Origin: Lachnospiraceae bacterium
Lineage (GTDB): Bacteria > Bacillota > Clostridia > Lachnospirales > Lachnospiraceae
Direction: 5' to 3'
Assembly: GCA_017408025.1 (NCBI GenBank)
Contig: JAFQVJ010000007.1
Coordinates: 1 to 64,000, forward strand
Length of the DNA: 64,000 nt
This document shows, in pieces, positions 17,038 through 26,593 of the stretch (positions are counted from its first letter, which is position 1; each line of letters starts with the position of its first letter). The notes beneath the pieces were generated by a model, which saw only the letters and a program-made list of their open reading frames with translations, searched no databases and was not told the DNA's origin. Both the position numbers and the translations under genes were made by a program.

Positions 17038-17730
17038 GTGAAGAAAAAAATTATTGCATGTGTGTACCTTATAATGCTGATAGTGTGCATTAAGCTTGCC
17101 TTCAGCTATATTTATAATGAATGCCTTATTGATAAATATAACGATAATGATTATTCCTCGGATACGGATCCTCTATTATTTTGTAATTGGGTTCAGCCCT
17201 ATCTGGCACATTACAATATGGGAAATATTCATTATCAGAATAAGGAATATGACTATGCCATTGAGGAGTATCAAACAGCACTTGATTTAAATCCAAGCCA
17301 GGAGCGGGAATGTTCTGTCAGGATTAATCTGGCGTTAGCCATGATAAAAACACTGGGTGAGGACTATGCAAATGAAGAAAAGCTTGAGGCTTCAATCGCA
17401 AAATTAAAAGAGGCAAGAGGTATATTGCTTGAGGATGGATGCGCTACTGATGATGGCGATGGTCACAATGAAACTGCTGAACAACTGAAAAGAGAGATAG
17501 ATCAATTGATTGATGAACTGGAGAAGAAACAGCAAACCACGTTTAACGGTGGTAATGCTCCACAAGATAATCCTGATGAGAAGAAAGATGATGATACCTA
17601 TGAGCAGGATATAAAGAAAAAGCTGCAACAGCAACAAATAGATTCTTATAGAGAGAGAACAGAGTCCCAACAAAATTATAAGGAATGGAATAACGAAATG
17701 AATTTTGATGCAGATGGACGGGTTTGGTGA
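17038..17730 (+). CDS. Membrane-anchored TPR protein (BatC-like)
   Basis: The GTG start follows GGGGAGG. The 230-aa product has one N-terminal membrane helix (residues 5-25), then tetratricopeptide-type helices (AHYNMGNIHYQNKEYDYAIE, then YQTALDLNPSQE) and a charged, Gln-rich tail. A von Willebrand A pair followed by a TPR protein is the standard order of BatA-BatB-BatC. It closes the operon. I see no strong terminator before the cysteine genes, only a promoter for them. Confidence 0.82.
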   Translation: MKKKIIACVYLIMLIVCIKLAFSYIYNECLIDKYNDNDYSSDTDPLLFCNWVQPYLAHYNMGNIHYQNKEYDYAIEEYQTALDLNPSQERECSVRINLALAMIKTLGEDYANEEKLEASIAKLKEARGILLEDGCATDDGDGHNETAEQLKREIDQLIDELEKKQQTTFNGGNAPQDNPDEKKDDDTYEQDIKKKLQQQQIDSYRERTESQQNYKEWNNEMNFDADGRVW

Positions 17731-17796
17731 TAAAGTTTTACGCAAAATCAGGTTTGGTATAGGCTGAAGTTATAACAGGCTATAAAATATATATTG

Positions 17797-17855
17797 TTGA
17801 CAGCAAATTACTCCGAAGGTAAAATAAAGAAAAATAAAATCTACCAAGTTGGTAG
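17797..17855 (+). promoter_or_regulatory. cysK promoter with downstream palindromic operator
   Basis: TTGACA (17797-17802) and TAAAAT (17820-17825) are 17 bases apart. About nine bases after the expected transcription start lies the perfect palindrome CTACCAAGTTGGTAG (17841-17855), placed where a repressor would block the polymerase. Rrf2-type cysteine or iron-sulfur regulators are one possibility; the binding protein is not in the window. Confidence 0.65.
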
Positions 17856-17879
17856 GAAAAGAAAATAGGAGAGAAGAAT

Positions 17880-18818
17880 ATGAGTAAAATAATTGAGTCA
17901 TCAGTAGAATTAATTGGAGAAACACCATTATTAAAGGCAAGTCGTTACGCTGCTAAGGCAAATGCAACAGAGGCAACAATTCTTGCAAAGCTTGAATATC
18001 TTAATCCGGCAGGTTCGGTTAAAGACCGTGTCGCATTGGCTATGATTGAGGATGCAGAGAAGAAGGGTATATTAAAGCCAGGCGCAACAATTATAGAGCC
18101 AACATCAGGTAACACAGGAATTGGTCTTGCAGCAGTTGCAGCATCAAAGGGATACAAGGCTATATTAACATTACCAGAGACAATGAGTGTTGAGAGAAGA
18201 AATCTCTTAAAAGCATACGGAGCCAAGCTAGAGCTTACAGACGGTTCAAAGGGAATGAAGGGCGCTATTGCCAAGGCTGAAGAGTTGAAGGAATCTATTC
18301 CAGGTGCAGTTATATTAGGTCAGTTTGTTAATCCAGCTAATCCAGCTGTTCATAAAGCTACAACAGGTCCAGAAATCTGGGATCAGACAGATGGAAAGGT
18401 TGATATCTTTGTTGCCGGCGTTGGTACTGGCGGAACAATAACAGGTGTTGGAGAATATTTAAAGGAGAAGAATCCTGATGTTAAGATTGTGGCAGTAGAG
18501 CCAGCGGCGAGCCCTGTACTTTCAGAAGGAAAACCAGGACCTCATAAGATTCAGGGAATTGGAGCAGGCTTTGTTCCAGATGTATTGAACACAAAGGTAT
18601 ATGATGAGATAATCACAATTGAAAATGAAGATGCATTTGAGGAAGGAAGAGCATTTGCCGTAAGCGAAGGAATATTAGTGGGAATCTCTTCAGGTGCAGC
18701 TTTAAAGGCAGCAACTATACTTGCAAACAGACCAGAGAATAAGGGAAAGAATATTGTAGTTCTCTTGCCAGATTCAGGAGACAGATATTTATCTACTCCA
18801 TTATTTAGTGGTGAATAA
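17880..18818 (+). CDS. cysK: Cysteine synthase A (O-acetylserine sulfhydrylase)
   Basis: This PLP enzyme makes cysteine from O-acetylserine and sulfide in the cytoplasm. The 312-aa length is typical. The PLP lysine lies in [11 protein letters not shown] near residue 45, the substrate loop is [12 protein letters not shown], the phosphate loop is [15 protein letters not shown], and the C-terminal SSGAALKA with [12 protein letters not shown] completes the family pattern. The gene for its substrate-forming partner, serine acetyltransferase, follows 29 bases downstream, so both steps from serine to cysteine are encoded together. The ribosome site is AGGAGAG. The palindrome in the leader suggests repression when cysteine or sulfur is plentiful. 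Confidence 0.96.
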   Translation: MSKIIESSVELIGETPLLKASRYAAKANATEATILAKLEYLNPAGSVKDRVALAMIEDAEKKGILKPGATIIEPTSGNTGIGLAAVAASKGYKAILTLPETMSVERRNLLKAYGAKLELTDGSKGMKGAIAKAEELKESIPGAVILGQFVNPANPAVHKATTGPEIWDQTDGKVDIFVAGVGTGGTITGVGEYLKEKNPDVKIVAVEPAASPVLSEGKPGPHKIQGIGAGFVPDVLNTKVYDEIITIENEDAFEEGRAFAVSEGILVGISSGAALKAATILANRPENKGKNIVVLLPDSGDRYLSTPLFSGE

Positions 18819-18847
18819 GAGTTAATTAAAGAGGAGCAGACAGGATA

Positions 18848-19807
18848 ATGGCACATAGACTTGAAAATGACGTAAACAATCTCGTTGAAAAACTAATAGA
18901 GGATTATGAACACGGTAGAGATATCGACGTTGTCGAGAACTTTATTCATCCCAATAAAGAAGACATCATCAAAATAATAGAACAGATACGAAATATTATT
19001 TTTCCAGGTTACTTTAAGAATAAAAGTTATCGTATATATACGGTGCGAAATAATCTGTCGATGCAGCTAGAGGATGTGGTGTACAATCTCAGCAAACAGA
19101 TTGCTATCGTCATAAAGTATCTGCCACAATATGCAGGAAAGGATGAGGCTGAGCTGCTATACGAGGGAGAACAGTTATCCTTAAAGTTTTTGGATAGACT
19201 GACTAAGATTCGAGAGCTTATTCAGACTGATCTGGACGCAGCTTACGAAGGAGATCCAGCTGCATTCAATAAGCCGGAGATTATATTCTCCTATCCAGGC
19301 TTGTTTGCAATCATGGTAAACAGAATAGCGCATGAGTTATACCTGCTAGGAGTGCCTGTTTTGCCAAGAATTATGACGGAGTATGCCCATACTGTAACGG
19401 GAATTGATATTCATCCGGGAGCAACACTTGGTAGGTATTTCTTCATAGATCACGGTACAGGAATAGTTGTAGGAGAGACTGCAATTATTGGAGATAACGT
19501 AAAAATATACCAGGGAGTGACTATAGGAGCTCTATCTACCAGAGGAGGTCAAAAGCTTAATGGAAAGAAAAGACATCCTACTATAGAGGATAATGTGACT
19601 ATATATGCTGGTGCGTCAATTCTCGGAGGAGAAACTGTCATAGGTCATGATTCTGTTATTGGTGGTAATGCCTTTATAACAGCGTCTATTCCGGCAAATA
19701 CAAGAGTTAGTATAAAAAATCTGGAGTTGGAATACAAGCAGCGAAACAGCGCTAGTCGAAATACTACGGAAGTATTCCAAAGTGAAGAGTGGTATTACAT
19801 AATATAG
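18848..19807 (+). CDS. cysE: Serine O-acetyltransferase
   Basis: The enzyme acetylates serine with acetyl-CoA to give O-acetylserine for cysteine synthase. The 319-aa protein has a long helical N-terminal domain of about 170 residues and a left-handed beta-helix C-terminal domain with hexapeptide repeats (GIDIHPGATLGRYFFIDHGT, GVTIGALS, DNVTIYAGASILGG). The catalytic His lies in IDHGTGIVVGE. The long N-terminal region places it with the EpsC-like/bacterial long-form acetyltransferases. The C-terminus ends in EWYYII; a terminal Ile of this kind is what docks into cysteine synthase in known complexes, so complex formation with CysK is plausible. Confidence 0.94.
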   Translation: MAHRLENDVNNLVEKLIEDYEHGRDIDVVENFIHPNKEDIIKIIEQIRNIIFPGYFKNKSYRIYTVRNNLSMQLEDVVYNLSKQIAIVIKYLPQYAGKDEAELLYEGEQLSLKFLDRLTKIRELIQTDLDAAYEGDPAAFNKPEIIFSYPGLFAIMVNRIAHELYLLGVPVLPRIMTEYAHTVTGIDIHPGATLGRYFFIDHGTGIVVGETAIIGDNVKIYQGVTIGALSTRGGQKLNGKKRHPTIEDNVTIYAGASILGGETVIGHDSVIGGNAFITASIPANTRVSIKNLELEYKQRNSASRNTTEVFQSEEWYYII

Positions 19808-19820
19808 GATTCAAGTGTCA

Positions 19821-19868
19821 AAAGGCTTTGCATAATAGATGAAAATCTGTATGCTAAGTCTTTTTTTC
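19821..19868 (+). terminator. Terminator after cysE
   Basis: AGGCTTTGCATA and TATGCTAAGTCT form an imperfect stem followed by seven T. Confidence 0.75.
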
Positions 19869-19959
19869 TTGTAAAAACGGGTGGGTGGAAGTATAATGGA
19901 GTATAGATATATTTTTGTTGAAATCGTGTAAAAAATTTAAGATAGAGAGTGATAAAGTT

Positions 19960-22900
19960 ATGATTGAGATTTTTTCAGAGGTCTGCTTCGCGTTGGAAGC
20001 ATTATTTATGATTATAAGTATTTTTTTGGTGGAAAGATATGTATTTCTGGAGCCCTGTTTAGAACCTGAGAAACAGCGAAAGTATTATATGGGGTGTATT
20101 ATTTTGGTTTTATTCTCACGCATTTTGTTTGATGATGAGGTTGCCACGGTTATAACAATGATAGCGGGTGGTTTGAATATCAGTCTTGCCAGAAACAAGC
20201 ACCGCATACGCGGTTTTTTTCTGTTTATACCAGTTACAGGCATAATAGATGGAATTGCCGTTCCACTTTTGGTGATGCCACCTGTATTGCTACAATTTTC
20301 AGAAAATGTGAGAGTAATATATTGCTTTGCTATATATGGAATTATGTATTTGCTGATGTTTTTATTCTACATTGAAGGAAGAAAATGGCGCAGAAATTTT
20401 CGGGCAGAGTTGAAGAACCGTCACTTGAGAAGATGGGAGTTTTTTCTGCTGTGTGCAGTAGGTGTATTGTTGATGTTTTATTCCAATACACTGTTTTTCG
20501 TACCGACTACAGAAAAGAAAGACAATATCTATAGTGCATTAGCTGAAGCAATAAAAAATAATATGTGGCTCATGGGGGTTACCGCATTTATTTTGACTAT
20601 TACAGTTATTGTCCTGATTATGCAGGGCAACAAGCGTTCCTATTATTATGAGAAAACCTTAAAAATGCAGAAGGTAGAAATGGAGAAGGATAAAGCAGAA
20701 TCTGCCAACGAAGCAAAATCTGCATTTTTGTCAAATATGTCCCATGAGATACGAACTCCGATGAATGCAATTGTGGGCATGACAGAAATACTTTTGCGAG
20801 AAGAACATTCAGAGCAGACGAGAGAGTATCTTAATAACATTAAGAGCTCAGGAGCAGCACTGCTTACCATTATTAATGACATATTAGATTTCTCTAAGAT
20901 AGAATCCGGCAAGATGGATATTGTGGAGGAAGAATACGAGCCAATGACCATGCTTAACGATTTATCTATGATTTTCCTGAATCGTATAGGAGATAAAAAG
21001 ATAGAGCTTGTGTATGATATTGATAAAATACTTCCAGCCAAGCTTATTGGTGATGAAAAACGTCTTAGACAGATTATTATAAATCTTATGAATAATGCAA
21101 TAAAGTTTACAGACAGCGGGCATGTGAAGCTTTCGGTTAAGATTAACCCATTGGAGAAAGATAATATAGAACTGACATTTTTGGTCGAAGATACTGGGCA
21201 GGGAATCAAGGAGGAGGACATTGGAAAATTATTTGGTTCCTTCCAGCAGGTAGATACAAAGAAAAATCATTATAAAGAAGGAACGGGACTTGGACTTGCT
21301 ATATCAAAGCAGCTTGTAGAGCTGATGCATGGAAGCATTGGTGTGGAGAGTACATACGGAGAGGGAAGCAAGTTCTGTTTTACAGTGCCACAGAAAGTGC
21401 TGGATGCAACACCGGCAACCGAAGTGAAGTCAGAGCGTAAAGCAGAGGAACAGCAGCTGCAGTTTATAGCACCTGATGCAAGAATACTTGTGGTAGATGA
21501 CAATGACATGAACCTGAAGGTTGCAGTAGGACTGCTAGAGCCATTAAAGCTGCAGATAGATACTGCTCATAATGGAAAAGAGGCTCTTAATATGGTTAAA
21601 GAGAAGACATATGACATTGTTTTCATGGATCATATGATGCCTGTCATGGATGGTATAGAAGCCACTAGAGAGATACGAAAGCTTGAGGATGAAGGGCTTG
21701 GCAAGTTGCCAATCGTAGCATTGTCAGCCAATGCCACAAAAGAGGCGCGCCAGATGTTTATACAGGAAAAAATGGATGATTTCGTTGCAAAGCCTATTAT
21801 ATTCGAGGAAATTAAAAAATGTATCTTAAAATGGCTGCCAAAGGACCTTGTGACTATGATAGAAAGCAAAGAGGAAGCTATCCAACCGTCCGATGCGGAT
21901 GAGGAAAAATTGCCTGAAATTCAAGGCTTGAATGTACCAGAAGGAATAAAGAATTGCGGCTCAAAGAAATTATTCATAGAGCTACTTGGAGATTTCTACA
22001 AGCTTATTGAACCGAAGAGTACAAAATTGGAGAAATGCCTAGCTGATGGCATGCTCCGTGATTATACAATAGAGGTACATGCTTTAAAGAATACAGCCAG
22101 AATGATAGGTGCTATGGAACTGTCAGAGCTGTTTTATCAGATGGAGCAGTTGGGAAATGCTGAGGAACAGAGGCAAATAGAGGAACGTTCGCCAGAGGTA
22201 CTTAAATTGTACAGAAGCTACAAGGAGATTCTGGCGGAATATGGAGCAACAGCACGGGATGGGCAGGAGCAGGTGTCCTATGAAAGAATGCAGGAGACGT
22301 TGATGCGACTCCATGATGCCATGGATAGCTTTGATTTAGATGAGGCTGACAGTGCCATGAAGGAACTGGAAGGTTATGCATTCCCTAGTGATATGCAAGC
22401 TATGCTTGAGCAACTCAGTGCCTATGTGTCAGATGTGGCTATGGAAGATGTTATGAATATGACAGAAGCCTTGTGTGAGAAGCTAGAAACAGAAAAACAG
22501 GAGCCTGCTGCACTAATTATGCTTGTGGATGATGATGAGATAAATACTAAAGCGGTTACAAGTATGTTGCATGATGAGTATAGTGTAATTGCAGCAAATT
22601 CGGGAAAAGTGGCATTGGAGTTGTTGAAGAAGCAGACACCGGATTTAATACTTCTGGATGTACATATGCCTGGTATGGACGGACATGATGTTATCCACGC
22701 ATTGAAGGAAAATCCAGAGTATTCAGATATACCAGTTGTGTTCCTGACATCTGATGAGGATGAGAATACAGAAGTACAGGGCTTTAGTGAGGGTGCTATA
22801 GATTTTATAAAGAAACCGTTTAGAAAAGCTGTGGCTGTTCAGAGAATCCGCAGAATTCTTGAACTTTCTTATCTTCAAAAGAATCTGAAGCAGGAGGTAG

Positions 22901-23523
22901 AAAAACAGACAGATGTGGCTGAGAGACGTCGCCAGAAGGTGGAGCGAATGTCCCTGCAAATGGTGCACGCCCTTGCAAATACCATCGACGCAAAGGATTC
23001 CTACACAAACGGACATTCAACAAGAGTTGCCGAGTATTCGGTGATGATTGCCAAGCGGATGGGCTATACAGGTGAGAAATTGGAACAGCTCCAGTATGCG
23101 GCATTGCTCCATGATATTGGAAAGATAGGTGTTCCAAGGGAAATCATTAATAAAACATCAAGATTGACAGACGAGGAATATGAAATTATTAAGACACATC
23201 CAGCCATCGGAGCAAATATCTTAAATGAGATATCAGAGATACCAGACATTGCCATAGGTGCAAGATGGCACCATGAGAGATATGATGGTAAGGGATATCC
23301 TGACCATTTAAAGGGAAATGAAATCCCTGAAATTGCGAGAATTATAGGTGTTGCCGACGCGTATGATGCCATGACATCTAAGCGTAGCTACAGAGATGTG
23401 TTGCCGCAAAATGTTGTCAGAGAAGAACTGGAAAAAGGAAAAGCAAGCCAGTTCGACCCTGAGATAGCAGATATTATGATGAGGCTTATGGACGAAGATA
23501 AAGGGTATAAGATGCACGAATAA
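19960..23523 (+). CDS. Hybrid sensor kinase with two receivers, Hpt-like domain and C-terminal HD-GYP phosphodiesterase
   Basis: ATG 19960 is the likely start; an in-frame TTG at 19915 would add 15 residues, and neither has a strong ribosome site. The product of about 1187 aa begins with six membrane helices (to about residue 225), then HisKA with the phospho-His in FLSNMSHEIRTPMN, an ATPase domain with NLMNNAIKFT and DTGQGIKEEDIG, receiver 1 (VVDDNDMN, phospho-Asp in FMDHMMPVMDG), an Hpt-like helix bundle with EVHALKNTARMIGA, receiver 2 (LVDDDEIN, LLDVHMPGMDG) and an HD-GYP domain (ALLHDIGKIGVP, HHERYDGKGYP). The HD-GYP motif is complete, so c-di-GMP hydrolysis is likely. A whole phosphorelay and its output are fused in one protein. 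A receiver protein follows 21 bases downstream. Confidence 0.93.
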   Translation: MIEIFSEVCFALEALFMIISIFLVERYVFLEPCLEPEKQRKYYMGCIILVLFSRILFDDEVATVITMIAGGLNISLARNKHRIRGFFLFIPVTGIIDGIAVPLLVMPPVLLQFSENVRVIYCFAIYGIMYLLMFLFYIEGRKWRRNFRAELKNRHLRRWEFFLLCAVGVLLMFYSNTLFFVPTTEKKDNIYSALAEAIKNNMWLMGVTAFILTITVIVLIMQGNKRSYYYEKTLKMQKVEMEKDKAESANEAKSAFLSNMSHEIRTPMNAIVGMTEILLREEHSEQTREYLNNIKSSGAALLTIINDILDFSKIESGKMDIVEEEYEPMTMLNDLSMIFLNRIGDKKIELVYDIDKILPAKLIGDEKRLRQIIINLMNNAIKFTDSGHVKLSVKINPLEKDNIELTFLVEDTGQGIKEEDIGKLFGSFQQVDTKKNHYKEGTGLGLAISKQLVELMHGSIGVESTYGEGSKFCFTVPQKVLDATPATEVKSERKAEEQQLQFIAPDARILVVDDNDMNLKVAVGLLEPLKLQIDTAHNGKEALNMVKEKTYDIVFMDHMMPVMDGIEATREIRKLEDEGLGKLPIVALSANATKEARQMFIQEKMDDFVAKPIIFEEIKKCILKWLPKDLVTMIESKEEAIQPSDADEEKLPEIQGLNVPEGIKNCGSKKLFIELLGDFYKLIEPKSTKLEKCLADGMLRDYTIEVHALKNTARMIGAMELSELFYQMEQLGNAEEQRQIEERSPEVLKLYRSYKEILAEYGATARDGQEQVSYERMQETLMRLHDAMDSFDLDEADSAMKELEGYAFPSDMQAMLEQLSAYVSDVAMEDVMNMTEALCEKLETEKQEPAALIMLVDDDEINTKAVTSMLHDEYSVIAANSGKVALELLKKQTPDLILLDVHMPGMDGHDVIHALKENPEYSDIPVVFLTSDEDENTEVQGFSEGAIDFIKKPFRKAVAVQRIRRILELSYLQKNLKQEVEKQTDVAERRRQKVERMSLQMVHALANTIDAKDSYTNGHSTRVAEYSVMIAKRMGYTGEKLEQLQYAALLHDIGKIGVPREIINKTSRLTDEEYEIIKTHPAIGANILNEISEIPDIAIGARWHHERYDGKGYPDHLKGNEIPEIARIIGVADAYDAMTSKRSYRDVLPQNVVREELEKGKASQFDPEIADIMMRLMDEDKGYKMHE

Positions 23524-23544
23524 TTACAGAAAGGACAAGACAAA

Positions 23545-24306
23545 ATGCAGAATATATTAGTAGTAATGGAACAGAACAGTTTTCTCGTAAGAAATGTAAC
23601 GGAACAGTTAAAGGAGCTTAACTATAATACCGTATCAGTAGACCTTGACATACAGCAGATTTCAAAGGAAAAGGCTTCCTTTGAAGCTGTACTGTTGTAT
23701 ATGGAGAGTGAAGCAAGTGGAATGACACAGCAATTGGTGTATCTGCGTGACAAGGCAGTGGAGGAGGATATACCAATATTCTACATGGGAGAGGATGTAT
23801 CTGCATTGCACGACATCATACCTGAACATATTCTTCAGGACATATTCCAAAGACCTATAGATGTGAAGGTTTCAGCTAAGGTGATGGATGAGTTTATAAA
23901 AAAGCATGGAAAACAGGTAAAGAAAAAAATACTGGTTGTAGATGATTCGGGCGCTATGCTCAGAAATGTGAAGGGTTGGCTAGAGGATAAATATCAGGTG
24001 ATTCTGGCTAACTCAGGTGCTATGGCAATCAAGTATCTTGCAACTAACAGACCTGATTTAGTGCTGCTCGATTATGAGATGCCAGTTGTAGACGGCCGTC
24101 AGGTGTTGGAAATGATAAGAACAGAAACAGAATTTTGCGACGTGCCTGTAATATTTCTGACAAGTAAGAACGACAGAGAGAGTATCATGAAGGTAATGGA
24201 ATTGAAGCCAGAGGGATATCTGCTAAAAACAATGGAACCAAAGCAGATAGTTCAGGAGGTGGATTCCTTCTTCGAAAAGCAACGCATACATAGAGCAACG
24301 ATGTAA
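23545..24306 (+). CDS. Receiver-domain protein with degenerate N-terminal half
   Basis: The 253-aa product has a normal receiver in its second half (KKILVVDDSGAMLRNVKGWL, phospho-Asp in VLLDYEMPVVDG, LTSKND, and the Lys of GYLLKTMEP). The first 125 residues read like a receiver fold without the acidic cluster or phospho-Asp. There is no output domain, so it probably works by protein contact, perhaps receiving phosphate from the preceding hybrid kinase, with which it seems co-transcribed. Confidence 0.82.
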   Translation: MQNILVVMEQNSFLVRNVTEQLKELNYNTVSVDLDIQQISKEKASFEAVLLYMESEASGMTQQLVYLRDKAVEEDIPIFYMGEDVSALHDIIPEHILQDIFQRPIDVKVSAKVMDEFIKKHGKQVKKKILVVDDSGAMLRNVKGWLEDKYQVILANSGAMAIKYLATNRPDLVLLDYEMPVVDGRQVLEMIRTETEFCDVPVIFLTSKNDRESIMKVMELKPEGYLLKTMEPKQIVQEVDSFFEKQRIHRATM

Positions 24307-24365
24307 TCAGTTCTAAGATTAGGATAAAAATCTATAAAGTTATTTTAGTGAATAGCAAAATATGG

Positions 24366-24430
24366 TATAATATGAAACCCAACATAATCTAATGCGTCTG
24401 AGAACGATAGAGACTATGTTGGGTTTCTTT
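24366..24430 (+). terminator. Terminator hairpin after the receiver gene, with a TATAAT just ahead
   Basis: AAACCCAACATA (24375-24386) pairs with TATGTTGGGTTT (24415-24426), followed by CTTT. A TATAAT at 24366-24371 lies so close that a transcript started there would begin at the hairpin. Terminator use is the simple reading; a small hairpin RNA is a remote alternative. Confidence 0.6.
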
Positions 24431-24490
24431 GATACTTTTAAATGAATTAAATCAAATTAAATAATATCCCGAAAGCCTTGAAAATACGCA

Positions 24491-24587
24491 CATGCAACTT
24501 ATGGGTGCACAATTGACAAGGCAAATTGCTAGAAAAAAATAGTGGGATTTGTTAAATACATAAGCACGGGTTGCATGCACCCGGAAA
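24491..24587 (+). ncRNA. Structured leader of an XRE regulator gene (two-hairpin/pseudoknot design)
   Basis: CATGCAAC at 24491-24498 is exactly complementary to GTTGCATG at 24570-24577, and GGGTGCA at 24503-24509 to TGCACCC at 24576-24582. The order of these arms makes a pseudoknot. Alternatively CGGGT and ACCCG close a local 3' hairpin. Between them CAAATT/GATTTG with CTA/TAG forms a middle stem. The element ends at GGAAAGG near the start codon. A published motif called HTH-XRE RNA, found in Clostridia before such genes, may be the same; I recall it from memory and could not compare it. Confidence 0.5.
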
Positions 24588-24605
24588 GGCAATGGTAAAT
24601 GAATA

Positions 24606-25352
24606 ATGAATGAAGAAAAAGTTATAAGTAATCAATCGGTTGGTGACAGATTATTGGAGCTTAGAAGCAAGAATAATATGACACAGGAAAATCTGGCAGA
24701 GGAGTTACAGGTTAGCCGTCAGTCTATTTCAAAGTGGGAGCTTGGTAAAACGTTACCAGATGTAGAAAAATTAATTCAATTATCAGAGCTGTATCAGGTA
24801 AGTATGGATTATCTTATCAAAGGTACAGTTGTGGAGGCTACCGAAAAAATAGAGGAAGCTGATGCGGCTGAAAAATCAAGTAAGGAAGAAAAGGCGGATG
24901 AGGGAATTATCCCTATTTACAGGTATACAACCTGCTTAATATGTGCATTGATCAGCGGGATACTGTGTATATGTGCATTTGTATTTGCAGGACAGCTCTT
25001 CTCGTCAAAGGTATCAGATGTGGAAAATATGGATCGTCAGCCAGTCTGTATAGCACGAATATACGAGCAGTATACCAAAGCAGAGGTGTTAGGGTTATCG
25101 CTGGACGGAGAGATATATAAGGATGTAGTGTGGTTGGATATCCCAGGGCTAAGTGAAGGTGATTATATCAACTGCTATAATGATGGAGAATCCAAGGACA
25201 TCTCTTTTGAATATTATACGAAGACACTAATTCTTCCAGTTGTAATCGGGATTGTATTCCTTATATTCTTTATTGTATTCATAGTTGAGTGGAAAACAAT
25301 AAGGATTAGAAAGAGGGTAACGAAAAAGAAGGATAACAAGGAGATATTGTAA
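24606..25352 (+). CDS. XRE-family regulator with C-terminal membrane helices
   Basis: The 248-aa protein begins with a Cro/C1-type helix-turn-helix (LLELRSKNNMTQENLAEEL, then VSRQSISKWELGKTLPDVEK), followed by an acidic linker and two membrane helices at about residues 113-133 and 205-230 enclosing an outside loop. This layout suggests a DNA-binding protein tethered to the membrane that reads a signal outside or within the membrane. It sits behind a structured leader and is followed after two bases by a gene for an anchored protein, which may be its partner. Confidence 0.85.
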   Translation: MNEEKVISNQSVGDRLLELRSKNNMTQENLAEELQVSRQSISKWELGKTLPDVEKLIQLSELYQVSMDYLIKGTVVEATEKIEEADAAEKSSKEEKADEGIIPIYRYTTCLICALISGILCICAFVFAGQLFSSKVSDVENMDRQPVCIARIYEQYTKAEVLGLSLDGEIYKDVVWLDIPGLSEGDYINCYNDGESKDISFEYYTKTLILPVVIGIVFLIFFIVFIVEWKTIRIRKRVTKKKDNKEIL

Positions 25353-25354
25353 AT

Positions 25355-26593
25355 ATGAAAAATAATAAATGGATAATTGGAGTGATAGCTACCTTAGTGG
25401 TGTTGATGGTGGCACTGGGCATATTGGTGGTAGTGCTTCTGTGCAGTGATGATGATGAGAAAGTCAGAGATGATAAGGTAGAGAAACAGACAACTATATC
25501 AGCGGGCGATGAGAAAAAAACTACGGATGATGGGCAAGAAACGGGCGAAAAAAAGACAATGGGCGAAAATGGGACAACGGGCGAAAATAAAACGGCAGGC
25601 GAGAGTGAAACAACGGGCGAAAATGAAACTACAGATAGTAAAATGACTATTGGAAATTCGGGAAATACCGAAGGCATATATATAGTAGTAGATGGTTATG
25701 AGATATTTGTCCCATCAGCTTATTATTGCTTTTATAATGATCAAGCTGGCTGTATAGTAGAGTTTGATGATGTATTTCAGATGATTTTTAAGGTAAAAGA
25801 TATGCCGTATACAGAAATAGTGGCTAATAGGGAATCGCTCACTGATAAGTCCATTGCGGCAGGTGCAACAGTTGTACAGGACGTGAAGGAAGTTAAGGTA
25901 GATGGAAAAGACTATATATATTTTTCTGTTGATTTAAATGGTGAAAAAATATATCTTATCTACACTCAAGTGGGAAGTACTAATAGTACCATAGGAACAC
26001 AGTTTGTAGCGCAGTCAGATAAGCTTACGGATGAAGATATATTGAAGGTGTTTGCAAGTATGGCAACTAGTGCAAAGAAGACGGATAAGCCAAATTCTAC
26101 ACTTGATGATATTGTTGTGCAACAGGCAGAAAATATGGAGCCAGACGGAGCTAAAACGGAGAGTACACTGGAGTTTGGTGATGACAGTGTCACATACAAA
26201 GTCCCAGAGGGCTTTTACTCGTCTGCCTGTGGCACATGGGAATATTTTGGGTATGAATACTTCTTTGACGAAAATTATGACATCAGTGTGTCCTGCTATC
26301 TAAGAGATACAGAGGACTATGAAAATGCTCAGAGCTATATTCAGAGTAAGGCACGCTGGGAAAACACATTAGGCAACGATATGAAGGTTCAATCTGCTAC
26401 AGTGGACGGTGCGGTATGCTACTATATTATCTCAAGGTATACTGACACTGATGACGGTGTGCACCATCAGAAAATATACGCTGCATATAATAATTCGGAA
26501 ACTTCTATATATATAGTAGAAGTAGTGTCGACTGACTTGGGTTATGAGCTTACATTTGATATGTTTGAGGAATTCTTTATGATATCGAAGTAG
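25355..26593 (+). CDS. Membrane-anchored extracytoplasmic protein with Thr/Glu/Gly repeat linker
   Basis: The 412-aa protein has one N-terminal membrane helix (residues 6-29) and a low-complexity linker at about 45-100 made of repeats of the type TTGENETT, GEKKTMGEN, TAGESE. Two related globular halves follow: one around VDGYEIFVPSAYYCFYND and one around VTYKVPEGFYSS, each ending in a passage about a measured change (DGKDYIYFSVDL; DGAVCYYIISRY). I do not recognise a family. The tight two-base spacing to the XRE membrane regulator suggests the two act together. Confidence 0.75.
   Translation: MKNNKWIIGVIATLVVLMVALGILVVVLLCSDDDEKVRDDKVEKQTTISAGDEKKTTDDGQETGEKKTMGENGTTGENKTAGESETTGENETTDSKMTIGNSGNTEGIYIVVDGYEIFVPSAYYCFYNDQAGCIVEFDDVFQMIFKVKDMPYTEIVANRESLTDKSIAAGATVVQDVKEVKVDGKDYIYFSVDLNGEKIYLIYTQVGSTNSTIGTQFVAQSDKLTDEDILKVFASMATSAKKTDKPNSTLDDIVVQQAENMEPDGAKTESTLEFGDDSVTYKVPEGFYSSACGTWEYFGYEYFFDENYDISVSCYLRDTEDYENAQSYIQSKARWENTLGNDMKVQSATVDGAVCYYIISRYTDTDDGVHHQKIYAAYNNSETSIYIVEVVSTDLGYELTFDMFEEFFMISK

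Noticed and set aside
20646..21221. Minus-strand frame of 191 codons
   Set aside because: It is a shadow of the kinase domain of the hybrid sensor gene and has no recognisable motif or ribosome site.
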